Source: CBDVBE01 sp964543525
GTDB taxonomy: Bacteria; Fibrobacterota; Chitinivibrionia; Chitinivibrionales; JANQEN01
Assembly (NCBI GenBank): GCA_964543525.1
Contig: CAZIYW010000010.1
Location: 1-64,000 of the forward strand
DNA length: 64,000 nucleotides
Reading direction: 5' to 3'
The first letter of the stretch is position 1. Each line of letters starts with the position of its first letter. Made by a program: the position numbers and the translations under genes. Shown in pieces: positions 47,007 to 57,023 of this stretch. The notes beneath the pieces were generated by a model, which saw only the letters and a program-made list of their open reading frames with translations, was not told the DNA's origin and ran no database searches.

Positions 47007-50000
47007 ATGACATTGACAAAAAGAATATTATTGTGTGTATCGGTATGTATGGTAACCCCATTATTTGCCGCTGAGCAGTCAACGCCGTATGTGTTGACGG
47101 ATTTTCCCATTTCGCTTATTGTTGCGGATACCGCTATCTGGATAAAATGGTCGGGCGCTTCACGAACTCCCCTTGATCCGAACCAGGTACCCGATTCCGG
47201 ACGAATCTATTTCGGCAAATCACCGGGCGGATCGATAATTGAGAATTACACTGATTCAGTTACCAAGCGCGTAATCGATACGGTAATAAATGAAGAGGAT
47301 ACCAGCTTTATATCACAGAATAATATCCTGTTTACCGGTACCCCACCGCAACGGGGAATAATGTTCAGACCTTCTGAAAATGGTATGAGCGCCGGTATCT
47401 ATTATCTCATGGTTGCCTGGAAAACAAAGATCGGACTGATTGACACCACATTCTATTCAAATGAAATTCAACTGATTATTGAGTCATCCAAAGCTGTTAC
47501 CCTGACCTCACCCGGGCTTGGAGATACAGTAGATGAATTAACGCCGACGTTTGAGTGGGAGGTGAATCCCGGTGTTCCTTACTATCATGTTATCGTCTCC
47601 GATGAAAAGATAAATGTTGAGGAGCAGGGAGATTCTTTCACGGTGGAAGGGTTGAGTATTATCTGGGAGGCTATAACGTCCAATAACCAGATTACATACG
47701 GTGCACCGGATCCCTCGGGGACTATAACCGCGGATCCGCCGCCCCTTTCTCCAGGAAAAGAATACGGCTGGGTTGTATTAAATAACTATGGTAACCACCC
47801 TGCATACAGCTCAACCCGTTTCAGTCTGCCCACGTCATTTAGAATTGAAGGGATTCCGCTTAAAACACCTCTTAACGTGTGGGACTATCCAACTGATACT
47901 CTCAATTCAACTGATAACGATTCTATTACCTTGAAATGGACGAACCTTGATTCATTGGCCAATACCTATAAAATTTATATCTATGTGGGTTCAGATTTCG
48001 AAGGGGTTGATGCACAGATGGTATTGTGGAGCAAAGAGGTTACTGCGGGACAGTATACCGGTGATACCGCTTCCGTTTCTTTGAATGCCAAAGCCATTCT
48101 GACTGATAATTATTACACATGGAAAGTTATTGCAGTGGATGATAAAGGCGGCGGTACCGCCGGCAAGGTAACAGGATTCAGGTATGATGCGCCGACCGGT
48201 ACAGTAGTCGTAACCACAAAAGAGCAGATTGTTGCCGGTGGCTCAACAATAACTAAAAATGTAGGGCTCGTGGAGGTAAAGGTTGAAGTGCTGGACGGTT
48301 CTCTTGAAGCACCACTGCTGTTCTATACCGATAATGACGGGTACCTTTCCCGTACGCGACCGGTCGGTACCTACCGTCTGACCGTGATAAAAGACGGGTT
48401 TGAGTCCCAGACCAAGACTGTTACCCTCGATGATGGGGAGACCGAAAAGGTGGCGTTTATTATGAAGCGTCCCGATGCTACCGTGTATGGAAAAATTGTA
48501 GACGAGGCGGGCAAAGCAATAAATCTTGCCGTTGTATATGGGATTTCAGATAGGAACGATACTATTACTGCTGAAAGTGATCCGCTCGGTAATTTCATTT
48601 TAAGCTGTTACGAGGCTGACTGGACAATCACCGCAAAGAAAGAAGGCTATATTACCGCACTGCCCCGTGATACGTCGGTGTCATTCGGTCAGAATGTCCA
48701 ACTCAGCAACTCTATCGTTCTTGAGCAAAAGCCCTATACGGTATCCGGGGTCGTTAAGAACACCAATGGCAATGCGATACTGGGAACCAATGTTGAACTT
48801 CTGCTTGACGGTGTCACTATCGGCAAGGTGCCTTCGACTCCTCAGGACGGCTCTTTCTCGTTCTCTGTTGAATCTGGGACATATACGCTCAAAGCAACCA
48901 AAACAGGATTTACCGGTTATTGCAGCTCCCTTGAGGTACTTAACTCAAAGACCGTTACCATTACTCTGCAGTCCGGTGCAGCATTAATCAGTGGTGAAAT
49001 TATAGGACGTTCGTGGAATACGAACCATAATGAAATATATGCACCGATAACAAATGCATCTGTTTTATTAATTGATACCAACGTGACCCCCTATGATACC
49101 CTTTCAACGACATCAGATGCGGTGTATGGTAATTTTGAGATAAGTACTACTGGCGGTAAAACATATAAACTCTTCTCATCTGCAAATGGCTATGCATCGG
49201 GAGCAACTTATACTGATGTCATTGAAGCGGGTAAAACCCATGTAGTGGTTGATACGTTATTGGCCTATGCCCGTATGACTGGCATCGTCCGCATGAGTGA
49301 TACCGCCGGTTCCGTTGTTGATGAAGTTACAATTAATGTAATTGATACCGCTACAGAGGAAATAGTGGCTACCGCAACCAGTGATGCACTAGGTACCTTT
49401 GAAATTACCGGCATACCGGATGGAATACACTATCGTCTGCAGGTCGGCGGAGACGGTTTGATATCAGATACGTTATTGCTTGTTGATACTGCCGGCGCCG
49501 TATTGCAAACCGATTTGTTTCTGGTTGGTGACGGCCTGCCGAAAACCAACACAATAAACACGGTAATACAATCGGCCACAGTTACAATGAAAAGCGGCAC
49601 CAAAGCTCTGCAATGGTTGCTAATGCACGGAAGTACCCGGGTAACGGATGCATCGATAAAAATAAAATCACCGTTGCTAAAAACCGTCAATGCAGCGAAT
49701 GTCATTGGCGGTGTCGGGGTCGGTAATTATACAATGTCCATCGATGCCGATGCAGATTCATTGATTGATCTTTCTTACCATAAATATACCATTCCCATTG
49801 ATCCCGATTCGCTTCATACCGACACCGTTGCCCTTACCTTTGTCCATCACCAGACCGATACGATACAGTTGACAAACGGGCTCGCTCAATTGGTATTATA
49901 TGCATCAAGCACATTGCTTGATACGTCAACTGCATACCTCTATTTCAGGGATATTAACGCTCAGAGTTATGACTCGGTCAAAGTATCCGCGCTGGATGAA

Positions 50001-51626
50001 ACCGTTAATCCGCGTGTCTACTACTTTCAGCTGCGGCCCAAGGTCGACGGCAGCTATCTTGTCTATTATTTTAAATGCCGCAACGGAAATGATATCTATG
50101 GATATGAGCAGGAAACTTTCCGTACCTTTATCAAACCTGATGACAAGGTGTTAACCAGAATCGCAATTACACCCTCCTCCAAAGGTGATACTCTTCTCTT
50201 CCCTGCAGATGCAGAAATGAAGTTCTCGTTCAGTGGCTACTATGGGTCAAAATTTCTGCCGGCTACCGGGTTAACAGATTCCAACGTCACGTGGAGTTTC
50301 ATAACATCGGGAGGGTGTACTATAGAGTCCCGGGATATTGATGCGGTTATTAAAACCGCTGCCGGCGGCACTGGTCAGGCAGTTGCAGTATTCCAGGCTC
50401 AATTCGTTGCTGCGGGCGGATATGAACTTGCAGCAGAACTTGATAGTACCGTTCAGGTTAAATTCAAGGTAACGAAGTATAAACTTGACAGTATCAGCAT
50501 ACGGCGGGTTGATTCTGATGATCGGAGTATTACCACATCGCCACTTGATAAAGCAGAATTTGTTGCCGAAGGTGTTGATGCGGGAGGCACTGCGGTTACT
50601 ATTTCACCAACGTGGGAGATGATTCCCGATAGTGTTGGTACGTTTACCGACGGTGTATTCAGCGCAATGGATGAATTCGCGGGGCGTGTCCGTATTCTGG
50701 CAACAATTGGCGATGTTACCGGTGAATTCAACCGTCAGACGGAAGAGAATATCAACAAGTCCGGACTCGATGTACGCTATGTTGTACCGACTGTAATGGA
50801 TACTATGAACACCCATCGCGGCTGCCGGGTCGTAATTCCCGATAACCTTATAGATGCCGGTGAGGAAGCACTTATTCAGATGAAACGGCCGGTTATATCT
50901 GAAAATAAAGTAAAACATATCTCGGGTAGTTTTGATGTTGTTACCGATGCATTTAATTTTGAAGAAATTAAAGGTATTACTTTTAATTATGCGGCGGATG
51001 ATACTACCGACAGCATGGTTATTATTTTCGATGTTCCATCTGAATACCATGATGATGCAAAAGGAAGTACCGGTAAATATTACGTAGCCCTGTGGAATGC
51101 AGACAGCCTCCGCTGGGAGCCGGACTCCAACTCCGTTGTCGCGGTTGACGGAAAGTCGGTCAGTACCACAACGACCCATTTTTCGCGCTATGCACTGGTA
51201 AGGAAGGCGACCGGTACCAAAGCCGAGTTTAAAGTAATACCGAACCCATTTTCTCCGTTTAAACGTCCGACACAAGATTTTAGTGACCTTCAGCAGGTAC
51301 CCTTGGGCACGTGTCTGTTGATAAGAGCAGAGTCACAGTATAAGTCAAGCCTTAATCTGGGAGTTGATATCTACAATGTTTTAGGTGATAAAGTCTGGTC
51401 GGTGGTGTTGCAGAATGTCAGCAGCAGCCGTGAGTACAAAATCTGGTGGGACGGCAAGACCACGGAAAGAACTATTGCACTGAATTCTCAGAATGTCTCT
51501 GAGGACGGTTATTTCGAGGTGACCGGTAAAAGAATGTGTCGAAATGGAAGGTACTTTGCGGTATTAACGATAGATGACAAAGAGAAGAAAAAGCAATATA
51601 AAAAACAGATAATTCTTTTCAAATAG
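47007..51626 (+). CDS. Large secreted multidomain protein with FlgD-like C-terminus
   Basis: A 1539-residue exported protein (signal peptide ILLCVSVCMVTPLFAAEQ). The N-terminal part has fibronectin/Ig-like segments (about 150-410). At least four carboxypeptidase-regulatory-like repeats follow at about 410-850 (for example VYGKIVDEAGKAINLAVVYG and VSGVVKNTNGNAILGTNVEL). Further Ig-like regions lead to a C-terminal FlgD-like module (about 1430-1539: VIPNPFSPF, DIYNVLGDKVW, WWDGKT, NGRYFAVL). That last pattern resembles type 9 secretion sorting or cell-surface anchoring modules in Fibrobacterota and Bacteroidota. No catalytic domain is visible, so a structural or adhesive role is likely. Confidence 0.75.
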   Translation: MTLTKRILLCVSVCMVTPLFAAEQSTPYVLTDFPISLIVADTAIWIKWSGASRTPLDPNQVPDSGRIYFGKSPGGSIIENYTDSVTKRVIDTVINEEDTSFISQNNILFTGTPPQRGIMFRPSENGMSAGIYYLMVAWKTKIGLIDTTFYSNEIQLIIESSKAVTLTSPGLGDTVDELTPTFEWEVNPGVPYYHVIVSDEKINVEEQGDSFTVEGLSIIWEAITSNNQITYGAPDPSGTITADPPPLSPGKEYGWVVLNNYGNHPAYSSTRFSLPTSFRIEGIPLKTPLNVWDYPTDTLNSTDNDSITLKWTNLDSLANTYKIYIYVGSDFEGVDAQMVLWSKEVTAGQYTGDTASVSLNAKAILTDNYYTWKVIAVDDKGGGTAGKVTGFRYDAPTGTVVVTTKEQIVAGGSTITKNVGLVEVKVEVLDGSLEAPLLFYTDNDGYLSRTRPVGTYRLTVIKDGFESQTKTVTLDDGETEKVAFIMKRPDATVYGKIVDEAGKAINLAVVYGISDRNDTITAESDPLGNFILSCYEADWTITAKKEGYITALPRDTSVSFGQNVQLSNSIVLEQKPYTVSGVVKNTNGNAILGTNVELLLDGVTIGKVPSTPQDGSFSFSVESGTYTLKATKTGFTGYCSSLEVLNSKTVTITLQSGAALISGEIIGRSWNTNHNEIYAPITNASVLLIDTNVTPYDTLSTTSDAVYGNFEISTTGGKTYKLFSSANGYASGATYTDVIEAGKTHVVVDTLLAYARMTGIVRMSDTAGSVVDEVTINVIDTATEEIVATATSDALGTFEITGIPDGIHYRLQVGGDGLISDTLLLVDTAGAVLQTDLFLVGDGLPKTNTINTVIQSATVTMKSGTKALQWLLMHGSTRVTDASIKIKSPLLKTVNAANVIGGVGVGNYTMSIDADADSLIDLSYHKYTIPIDPDSLHTDTVALTFVHHQTDTIQLTNGLAQLVLYASSTLLDTSTAYLYFRDINAQSYDSVKVSALDETVNPRVYYFQLRPKVDGSYLVYYFKCRNGNDIYGYEQETFRTFIKPDDKVLTRIAITPSSKGDTLLFPADAEMKFSFSGYYGSKFLPATGLTDSNVTWSFITSGGCTIESRDIDAVIKTAAGGTGQAVAVFQAQFVAAGGYELAAELDSTVQVKFKVTKYKLDSISIRRVDSDDRSITTSPLDKAEFVAEGVDAGGTAVTISPTWEMIPDSVGTFTDGVFSAMDEFAGRVRILATIGDVTGEFNRQTEENINKSGLDVRYVVPTVMDTMNTHRGCRVVIPDNLIDAGEEALIQMKRPVISENKVKHISGSFDVVTDAFNFEEIKGITFNYAADDTTDSMVIIFDVPSEYHDDAKGSTGKYYVALWNADSLRWEPDSNSVVAVDGKSVSTTTTHFSRYALVRKATGTKAEFKVIPNPFSPFKRPTQDFSDLQQVPLGTCLLIRAESQYKSSLNLGVDIYNVLGDKVWSVVLQNVSSSREYKIWWDGKTTERTIALNSQNVSEDGYFEVTGKRMCRNGRYFAVLTIDDKEKKKQYKKQIILFK

Positions 51627-51647
51627 TATTATTCATCGGAGGAAACC

Positions 51648-53165
51648 GTGAGAATGATGTCGAAAAAAATATTGCTCATCGTGCCGGGTTTGTTTCTGAT
51701 AGTCCCTGCACAGAATGAAATGGCGGGATTAAAAACGCGTATTGGTATTTTGAATCCCGAGGTCAGCGGCGGTGGAGAGAAACTGGTTACCGAGGCTGTA
51801 ACCCACCTCACGAAATATATCTCCGAAGTAGGCGGATATGATATTTATACCCAGGACGGCATGGAGAAGGCCTTTGAAGAAATCAAGCAGCGATTTCCGA
51901 AATATTGCAGGGAGCCGCGGTGTGTCTCTGCTGTGGGAAGTGCGTTGCAGCTTGACCGTATGCTCTATGGGAGTATTGACAAAGGTGAAAAGACCTGCGG
52001 AGTCCGTTTTACTCTCGTTGATGTGCAGAGTAAACAGATTATCGAGAAGGTAAGTATTGAGGGCGCAGCGGGAGTCGGTCTTGAAGAGGTTCTGAGTGTA
52101 GCGGTCAGCAGACTCCATGGACATGTAGACAATGATCTCGATACGGCGGTGAACCGATACTTCGGCAAACAGGTGCATAATGAAAAAGAATTCTACATTT
52201 CAGCGGGAGTATGCATTGTTGCAGGTTTTTTAGTGGCCATTTTAAATAATGAGTCTATTGATGGTGAAAAGATGGACTACAGTAATAATCTTTCCGGTGT
52301 CGGTACCAGTCACAATTTAATACCCGTGTGTGCACGGCCTACTGCATTGGGGAATGCCTATATAGCGGCATCGGATGATGCGTATGGTGTTTTTTATAAT
52401 CCGGCCGGGTTATCATGGGCCGCCGGCAGGGAGGTCGTTTTCGGCTACCAATACCGTTATGCAATGCTGAATAATTTTATTGCCTCGTATGTAAACAAAG
52501 CAACTCGTGAAATAGGGTTCGGCCAGGGATTTCATTACACGGGTGATGTGGATAATCTCTATTCCGAGGTTACATTTATATCCGGTGCTTCTTACAAGTT
52601 CAATGAGCTTCTTCCTTTTCTTCGACCAATCTCGGTTGGAATGAATTTCAAGATTATGAGCAAGAAAACCGGCAGCGGCAGCGTCGGATTGGATGCACAG
52701 AAAGGGAGTGGATTCGGGATCGGAATTGATCTTGGTGTACAGCTTGAACTGACCGAAAAGATACTCGGCGCTATCCTGTTTGAAAATCTGCCCTCCTTTA
52801 TCAAATATAATAATGTCACCGAAAACACGGAATATGTCGAGTTTGAGCCGGTTGAATTCCTGTTGGGAGGCCAGTTTCAGGCCAACTATGAGACCTTTCT
52901 TATTGCTGAGTTCAATATACCGTTGTACCGGGAGCAACTCTGGAGAGGGAAAGCCGGTATTGAACGGGTCATTTTCAGGGTGATGCGTATCCGTATCGGT
53001 ACTGAAAAATCAGAAGGTCTGGATACTCCCTGGAAAGTCACCGGCGGTGTTGGTGTCCATATCCCCATGGAATCAAAGTTTTTCACGCTGGACGGTTCCT
53101 ACGAATATAATACGTTTAATCCATTCTCGAATGTCTTGAATTTTTCTTTCAGGTTTGGTTTCTAA
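51648..53165 (+). CDS. PorV/PorQ-like outer-membrane protein with extra N-terminal domain
   Basis: A 505-residue protein. A signal peptide is followed by a domain of about 150 residues (LKTRIGILNPEVSGGGEKLV, then YDIYTQDGMEKAFEEIK), resembling TolB-N-like/DUF2380-like periplasmic domains that score oligomer or envelope state. After a hydrophobic stretch (ISAGVCIVAGFLVAIL) comes a beta-barrel with ARPTALGNAYIAASDDAYGV and FYNPAGLSWA, the signature of the PorV/UPF0164/OmpP1 group, and it ends in FRFGF. PorV shuttles type 9 cargo in Bacteroidota. The start used is GTG 51648 with GGAGGA 4 bases before; ATG 51654 is possible. Confidence 0.75.
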   Translation: MRMMSKKILLIVPGLFLIVPAQNEMAGLKTRIGILNPEVSGGGEKLVTEAVTHLTKYISEVGGYDIYTQDGMEKAFEEIKQRFPKYCREPRCVSAVGSALQLDRMLYGSIDKGEKTCGVRFTLVDVQSKQIIEKVSIEGAAGVGLEEVLSVAVSRLHGHVDNDLDTAVNRYFGKQVHNEKEFYISAGVCIVAGFLVAILNNESIDGEKMDYSNNLSGVGTSHNLIPVCARPTALGNAYIAASDDAYGVFYNPAGLSWAAGREVVFGYQYRYAMLNNFIASYVNKATREIGFGQGFHYTGDVDNLYSEVTFISGASYKFNELLPFLRPISVGMNFKIMSKKTGSGSVGLDAQKGSGFGIGIDLGVQLELTEKILGAILFENLPSFIKYNNVTENTEYVEFEPVEFLLGGQFQANYETFLIAEFNIPLYREQLWRGKAGIERVIFRVMRIRIGTEKSEGLDTPWKVTGGVGVHIPMESKFFTLDGSYEYNTFNPFSNVLNFSFRFGF

Positions 53166-53187
53166 CGGCAGGAAGAGAAGGGATTGT

Positions 53188-54732
53188 CTAAAAATCGACG
53201 ACCAGCAGGGTAATATCATCTTCCGGTTCGGTATGTTTCCCGCAGAATTTCTTCTGATGAGAAAGTATTTTAGAGCACGCTTTTTCCGTGGTATTTTCGA
53301 GCGTTTTAAGTGATATAGTAATCAGGCGTTCAAGTTCATACATTTCATTGTTTTCATTACGCGCTTCAGTGAGTCCGTCAGTATAGAGGATAAGGCGCAT
53401 GGTGCCAGGTTCATAGGTAGTGCAGGTTTCATTAAGCATCATATCGGGAAAGACGCCGAGAAACAGGCCGTCCGCTTTTACCTGAGAGTATGATTTATCC
53501 TTCCTGTTAATAAAGAGCACCGGACAATGACCGGCTGAAGTGTAATAAAATTTACGGGAATTGGTGTCGAGTATTGCGAAGAAAACGGTGACAAAATTGG
53601 TGGTTTTTATTTCAGTCTGGAAAATGGTATTAATTTTCTCCAGTATTTTCTGCGGGCCGTCGGTAGTGGTTGTGAAGGTTTTAATTAATACTTTAACCAT
53701 TGACATAATCAGGGCCGACGAAACGCCATGGCCCGATACGTCTGCGACAATGAGTCCGTAGATCCCTTCGGTAATTTCAAAGACATCATAGTAATCGCCT
53801 CCGACTGCTGCAGCCGGAATATAGGTTGCCTTTATTGCAAGTGACGGTGTGTCCGGGATATTCTGGGGGAGAAGACCCTGTTGAATAGTCTGTGCATGCT
53901 CAAGGTCTTTGTTGATTTTATACTGCGCAGTGCGGAGATCATGGTTCACTATTTTTAACTGACTGTTCGCATTCTGCAGATTATCATTTGCGATTTCAAG
54001 TGCGTTGAACATCCTGATATTCTCGATAATTATTCCCGCCTGGTTAATAATAAGCGAAAGCGTTGTGATATCATCACTGGTAATGGGAACTTTGCTTTTT
54101 CTCCTGTCCATCCAGAAGACACCCTGCGTATTAAATTCTGTGGATACTAAAACCTCCTTTCGACGCTCATCTTCAGTAAGTGGTTTATCCGGTTTCCGGG
54201 CAGATTTCTCCTTTCCGGTTCCATCAGAGTCCTCATCTTCCGGCAGTAATTCTTCACCCTGAGCGGGCAGGGTATACTGCGGAATCGTTCGCCCAACCAG
54301 GGGAATAACGATATAAGATTGTGAATCAAACATTTGGCGGAATATATCATCATCCTGAAGAACATCCTCAACAATTAAATGACGATTGAGGAAAATGGCA
54401 TCGGTGATTTCACCGCCTTCAAATCCGAGTGGAATTGAAAAATCTTTTTTCTGGGTACTTTTTATACCAAACCAGGCGCTGGGTGTAAGATTGAATTCCT
54501 CTTTGTTAAGGTTAAAGAGGATTATTCTATCAAATCCTGCAATTTCATGAATCCCCAACAGTATGGTATGTATAATATTATCCGGGTCGGTTGTCGTATA
54601 CATGACTTTCGTTAATTCATTAATTAACGACGTTGTCATAAGCTGATTCTTTAACAACTCATTTTGTTGCTTTAACTGAAGGAGTTGCTCCTGAAAAGCC
54701 TGTATACTGTCTGCATCAGAGTGCTTTTTCAT
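53188..54732 (-). CDS. GAF-SpoIIE (PP2C-type) serine/threonine phosphatase
   Basis: A 514-residue soluble protein. An N-terminal coiled coil (FQEQLLQLKQQNELLKNQL) leads into a GAF domain (about 40-250), then a second coiled coil and a SpoIIE phosphatase domain (about 300-514) with VGGDYYDVFEI, ADVSGHGVSSALIM, TSAGHCPVLF, LFLGVF, YTDGLTEARN and EDDITLLVV. All metal-binding Asp residues are present. RsbU-like proteins of this type dephosphorylate anti-anti-sigma factors. No STAS or anti-sigma gene is next to it, so the target is unknown. It is divergent from the TPR gene. Confidence 0.9.
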   Translation of the reverse strand: MKKHSDADSIQAFQEQLLQLKQQNELLKNQLMTTSLINELTKVMYTTTDPDNIIHTILLGIHEIAGFDRIILFNLNKEEFNLTPSAWFGIKSTQKKDFSIPLGFEGGEITDAIFLNRHLIVEDVLQDDDIFRQMFDSQSYIVIPLVGRTIPQYTLPAQGEELLPEDEDSDGTGKEKSARKPDKPLTEDERRKEVLVSTEFNTQGVFWMDRRKSKVPITSDDITTLSLIINQAGIIIENIRMFNALEIANDNLQNANSQLKIVNHDLRTAQYKINKDLEHAQTIQQGLLPQNIPDTPSLAIKATYIPAAAVGGDYYDVFEITEGIYGLIVADVSGHGVSSALIMSMVKVLIKTFTTTTDGPQKILEKINTIFQTEIKTTNFVTVFFAILDTNSRKFYYTSAGHCPVLFINRKDKSYSQVKADGLFLGVFPDMMLNETCTTYEPGTMRLILYTDGLTEARNENNEMYELERLITISLKTLENTTEKACSKILSHQKKFCGKHTEPEDDITLLVVDF

Positions 54733-55036
54733 AGGTGCCTGTATACATGGTTATTAATAATGTTTCAATAAGAATTGTCCGATGATCCGGTAAATAAAGG
54801 ATTTAAACCACTTCAATTTATTATAAAAAAGCCGTAATAATTATACGGATTACATAGTAATATATTAATTATATGATGATAATAAATAATTTCAACTACA
54901 ATATAACTTTTTCAAAAAATGGGAAACAAGGTGCCTGACCCTTGACTTTTCAGGCGTTTTTGAAGCATTTTTACTACTCATCTCTTATATATTATAGTAT
55001 ATGGAGCACAAGGAGTGTACCGAAGGAGGTAAGGGT
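54733..55036. other. Divergent intergenic region
   Basis: The gap between the phosphatase gene and the TPR gene is A/T-rich and must hold promoters for both. At 54933-54955 an inverted repeat (GCCTGA / TCAGGC) encloses TTGACT at 54942-54947, a possible -35 box, so the repeat could be an operator. A GTTTTT run follows it, so a terminator is the other reading. A TATATT-rich stretch lies near 54984-54996. Nothing else is seen. Confidence 0.4.
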
Positions 55037-55702
55037 TTGAATATCAAATATAGTAAGAAAAAGGAAGAGCTGAGAAGAGATCCCGTACTTGAGACAATTG
55101 CCGGTGCTAAGGAATTTGTAACTGCTCAGAGTGATAAAATAGTAACCACTTTGGTAATTATTATATTACTTTTTGGAGGATTTCAGATTTTTTCCTATGT
55201 ACGTAGGTCTGCACGTTTAAAGGCGCAGAATGATTTCGGACGTGCAATGCTGCTGTACACCGGAAAGGATATATCCCTGGCAAAGGAGGCTTTTGAAGAG
55301 GTGATTGCAAATCATGGCAATTCACCACAGGCAGGGTACAGTGCTTTCATGATCGGGCATATGTATCTTGCAGAGGAGAAGTATGATGACGCGATAGAAT
55401 ATTTTCAAAAAGCCTGTGAAAGTAAAAAGAAAATAGGATTTGTACGAGGGGAAGCACTGGAGGCATTAGCAACCTGTTACGAAGCTCAGGGAGATAATGA
55501 AACGGCTCTTGAGTATTTACAAAAAGCACTAAATGATAAAACAATTACCTACCGTTATCCGGCCATCCGCTGGAAAATGGCTTTAATTAATAAGGAATTA
55601 GGTAATGATGAAACCGTAAAATTTTTCTGCAATAAGCTCGTTTCAGATACGCTTGCACTAGAGTATAAAAAGATGGCTGAAAACCTTCTTGCAACTATGT
55701 AA
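55037..55702 (+). CDS. Membrane-anchored tetratricopeptide repeat protein
   Basis: About 221 residues. A basic cytoplasmic N-terminus is followed by one transmembrane helix (IVTTLVIIILLFGGFQIFSY) and then TPR repeats (about 85-200; for example AGYSAFMIGHMYLAEEKYDD and ALATCYEAQGDNETALEYL). The layout resembles the YfgM/ancillary SecYEG-associated or BamD-like helper group. The TTG at 55037 is preferred to the ATG at 55001, because GGAGGT lies 6 bases before the TTG whereas no RBS precedes 55001. The partner is unknown. Confidence 0.75.
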   Translation: MNIKYSKKKEELRRDPVLETIAGAKEFVTAQSDKIVTTLVIIILLFGGFQIFSYVRRSARLKAQNDFGRAMLLYTGKDISLAKEAFEEVIANHGNSPQAGYSAFMIGHMYLAEEKYDDAIEYFQKACESKKKIGFVRGEALEALATCYEAQGDNETALEYLQKALNDKTITYRYPAIRWKMALINKELGNDETVKFFCNKLVSDTLALEYKKMAENLLATM

Positions 55703-55841
55703 TCACGTGTACCGATCTGAGTCATAGAATTACATGGTTATACAAAAAATATTCTCTAAAGTATAGACAAATCTGCGAAATTGAAGGATAATTAAATAAT
55801 AACGTGCAGAAGCTGTTTCTATTGCAGAAAAAATTCTAACT

Positions 55842-57023
55842 ATGTCAGAAAAGTTTGAACATCCTGCTGCCACTTATGCATTACTGGTTTCCCTGTATGA
55901 ACAGATAACACCGGTAATGACTCTCCAGAATATCTTTGAAGTTGTGCTGTCGGAATTAGTAAAAGCAGTACAGGGGCAGTATGCTGTTATACAGGTTATC
56001 ACTTCCGAGAACAGAAAGTGGTACTATGGTTACCATAGTGAAACGGGTGGTACATTCTGGGAACCGAATGAGTATCACCAGTGCCCGGAATATATCCAGA
56101 ACAGTATTAATGCGGTTGCCCGGGAAATTTCCGATGAAAGTGAATCCTCTCCAATCTCTTTTTCAAACAGGATTTATAATCAGTTATTGAATAATGGGAA
56201 GCCCATAGGGTATGTTATAGTTACGCTGAAAACTGAAAAAAAAAGGTCGGATCGGGACGAAGATACTAAATGCATTCAGGCCATAGCCGGGCAGATATTG
56301 GTTTTTTTGCAGCAGAAAAGGGATTTTAACGAAACGGTTCATGCTGAGAGGGTTTTATTGGTAGATAAAATCCTTGCCACGTTGATACACGACATGAAGA
56401 ATCCGTTAAGTGGTATCAGTGGTTTCGTACAGTTAATTGAACAGAAATCTGACGACGAGTCCGTTAAGAGGTATTGCACGACAATATTAAATTCACTGTC
56501 GCAGCTTTCGAAGATATGTAATGATTTACATGCGATAGTAAATGACAGACCGTTAGAGCTTGCCAGAGAGCGAATTGACATTCCTGCATTAATTGCGGAG
56601 TCTGTCCGTGAGCAGTCTGAGACATTTTCCTACGCGGGGATTGAAACAACTGTTGAAACGGAGACTCATTTGACGGTTCATGCGGACAGGGAAATGCTGA
56701 AACAGGTATTCCGGCATATAATGAAAAACGCGAAGGAAGCAATGCCTGAAGGGGGTAAGCTTCGTATAAAGGCTTTCCATATTGATAATAGTGTCATTGT
56801 TGAATTCGGTGATACCGGGTGTGGTATGCCCGTTGATATTCAGGAACAGGTGTTCCGGCCTTTTGTATCATATGGCAAAGAACATGCGTCCGGCCTGGGT
56901 ATGACCAAGGCTCAGAAAATAATCAAGGAACATAACGGCGCATTGACAGTTGCTAGTTTCTTAGGGAACGGAACTGTTTTTACTATACATTTACCGAGTG
57001 CAGAGAAGGAGGCTACACAGTGA
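55842..57023 (+). CDS. Soluble GAF-domain histidine kinase
   Basis: A 393-residue protein without a transmembrane segment. A GAF-like sensor covers about 10-165. The dimerisation/phosphoacceptor helix has LIHDMKNPLSGISGF, with His183 as the phosphate acceptor. The ATPase part has the N box (FRHIMKNAKEAMPEGG), G1 (DTGCGMP) and G2 (HASGLGMTKAQKIIKEHNG), all complete. It overlaps the next gene by 4 bases and probably phosphorylates that receiver. The signal sensed is unknown. Confidence 0.9.
   Translation: MSEKFEHPAATYALLVSLYEQITPVMTLQNIFEVVLSELVKAVQGQYAVIQVITSENRKWYYGYHSETGGTFWEPNEYHQCPEYIQNSINAVAREISDESESSPISFSNRIYNQLLNNGKPIGYVIVTLKTEKKRSDRDEDTKCIQAIAGQILVFLQQKRDFNETVHAERVLLVDKILATLIHDMKNPLSGISGFVQLIEQKSDDESVKRYCTTILNSLSQLSKICNDLHAIVNDRPLELARERIDIPALIAESVREQSETFSYAGIETTVETETHLTVHADREMLKQVFRHIMKNAKEAMPEGGKLRIKAFHIDNSVIVEFGDTGCGMPVDIQEQVFRPFVSYGKEHASGLGMTKAQKIIKEHNGALTVASFLGNGTVFTIHLPSAEKEATQ

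Noticed and set aside
50604..51275. A 223-codon minus-strand frame within the 1539-residue protein
   Set aside because: It is antisense to a supported secreted protein and has no ribosome-binding site or motif.
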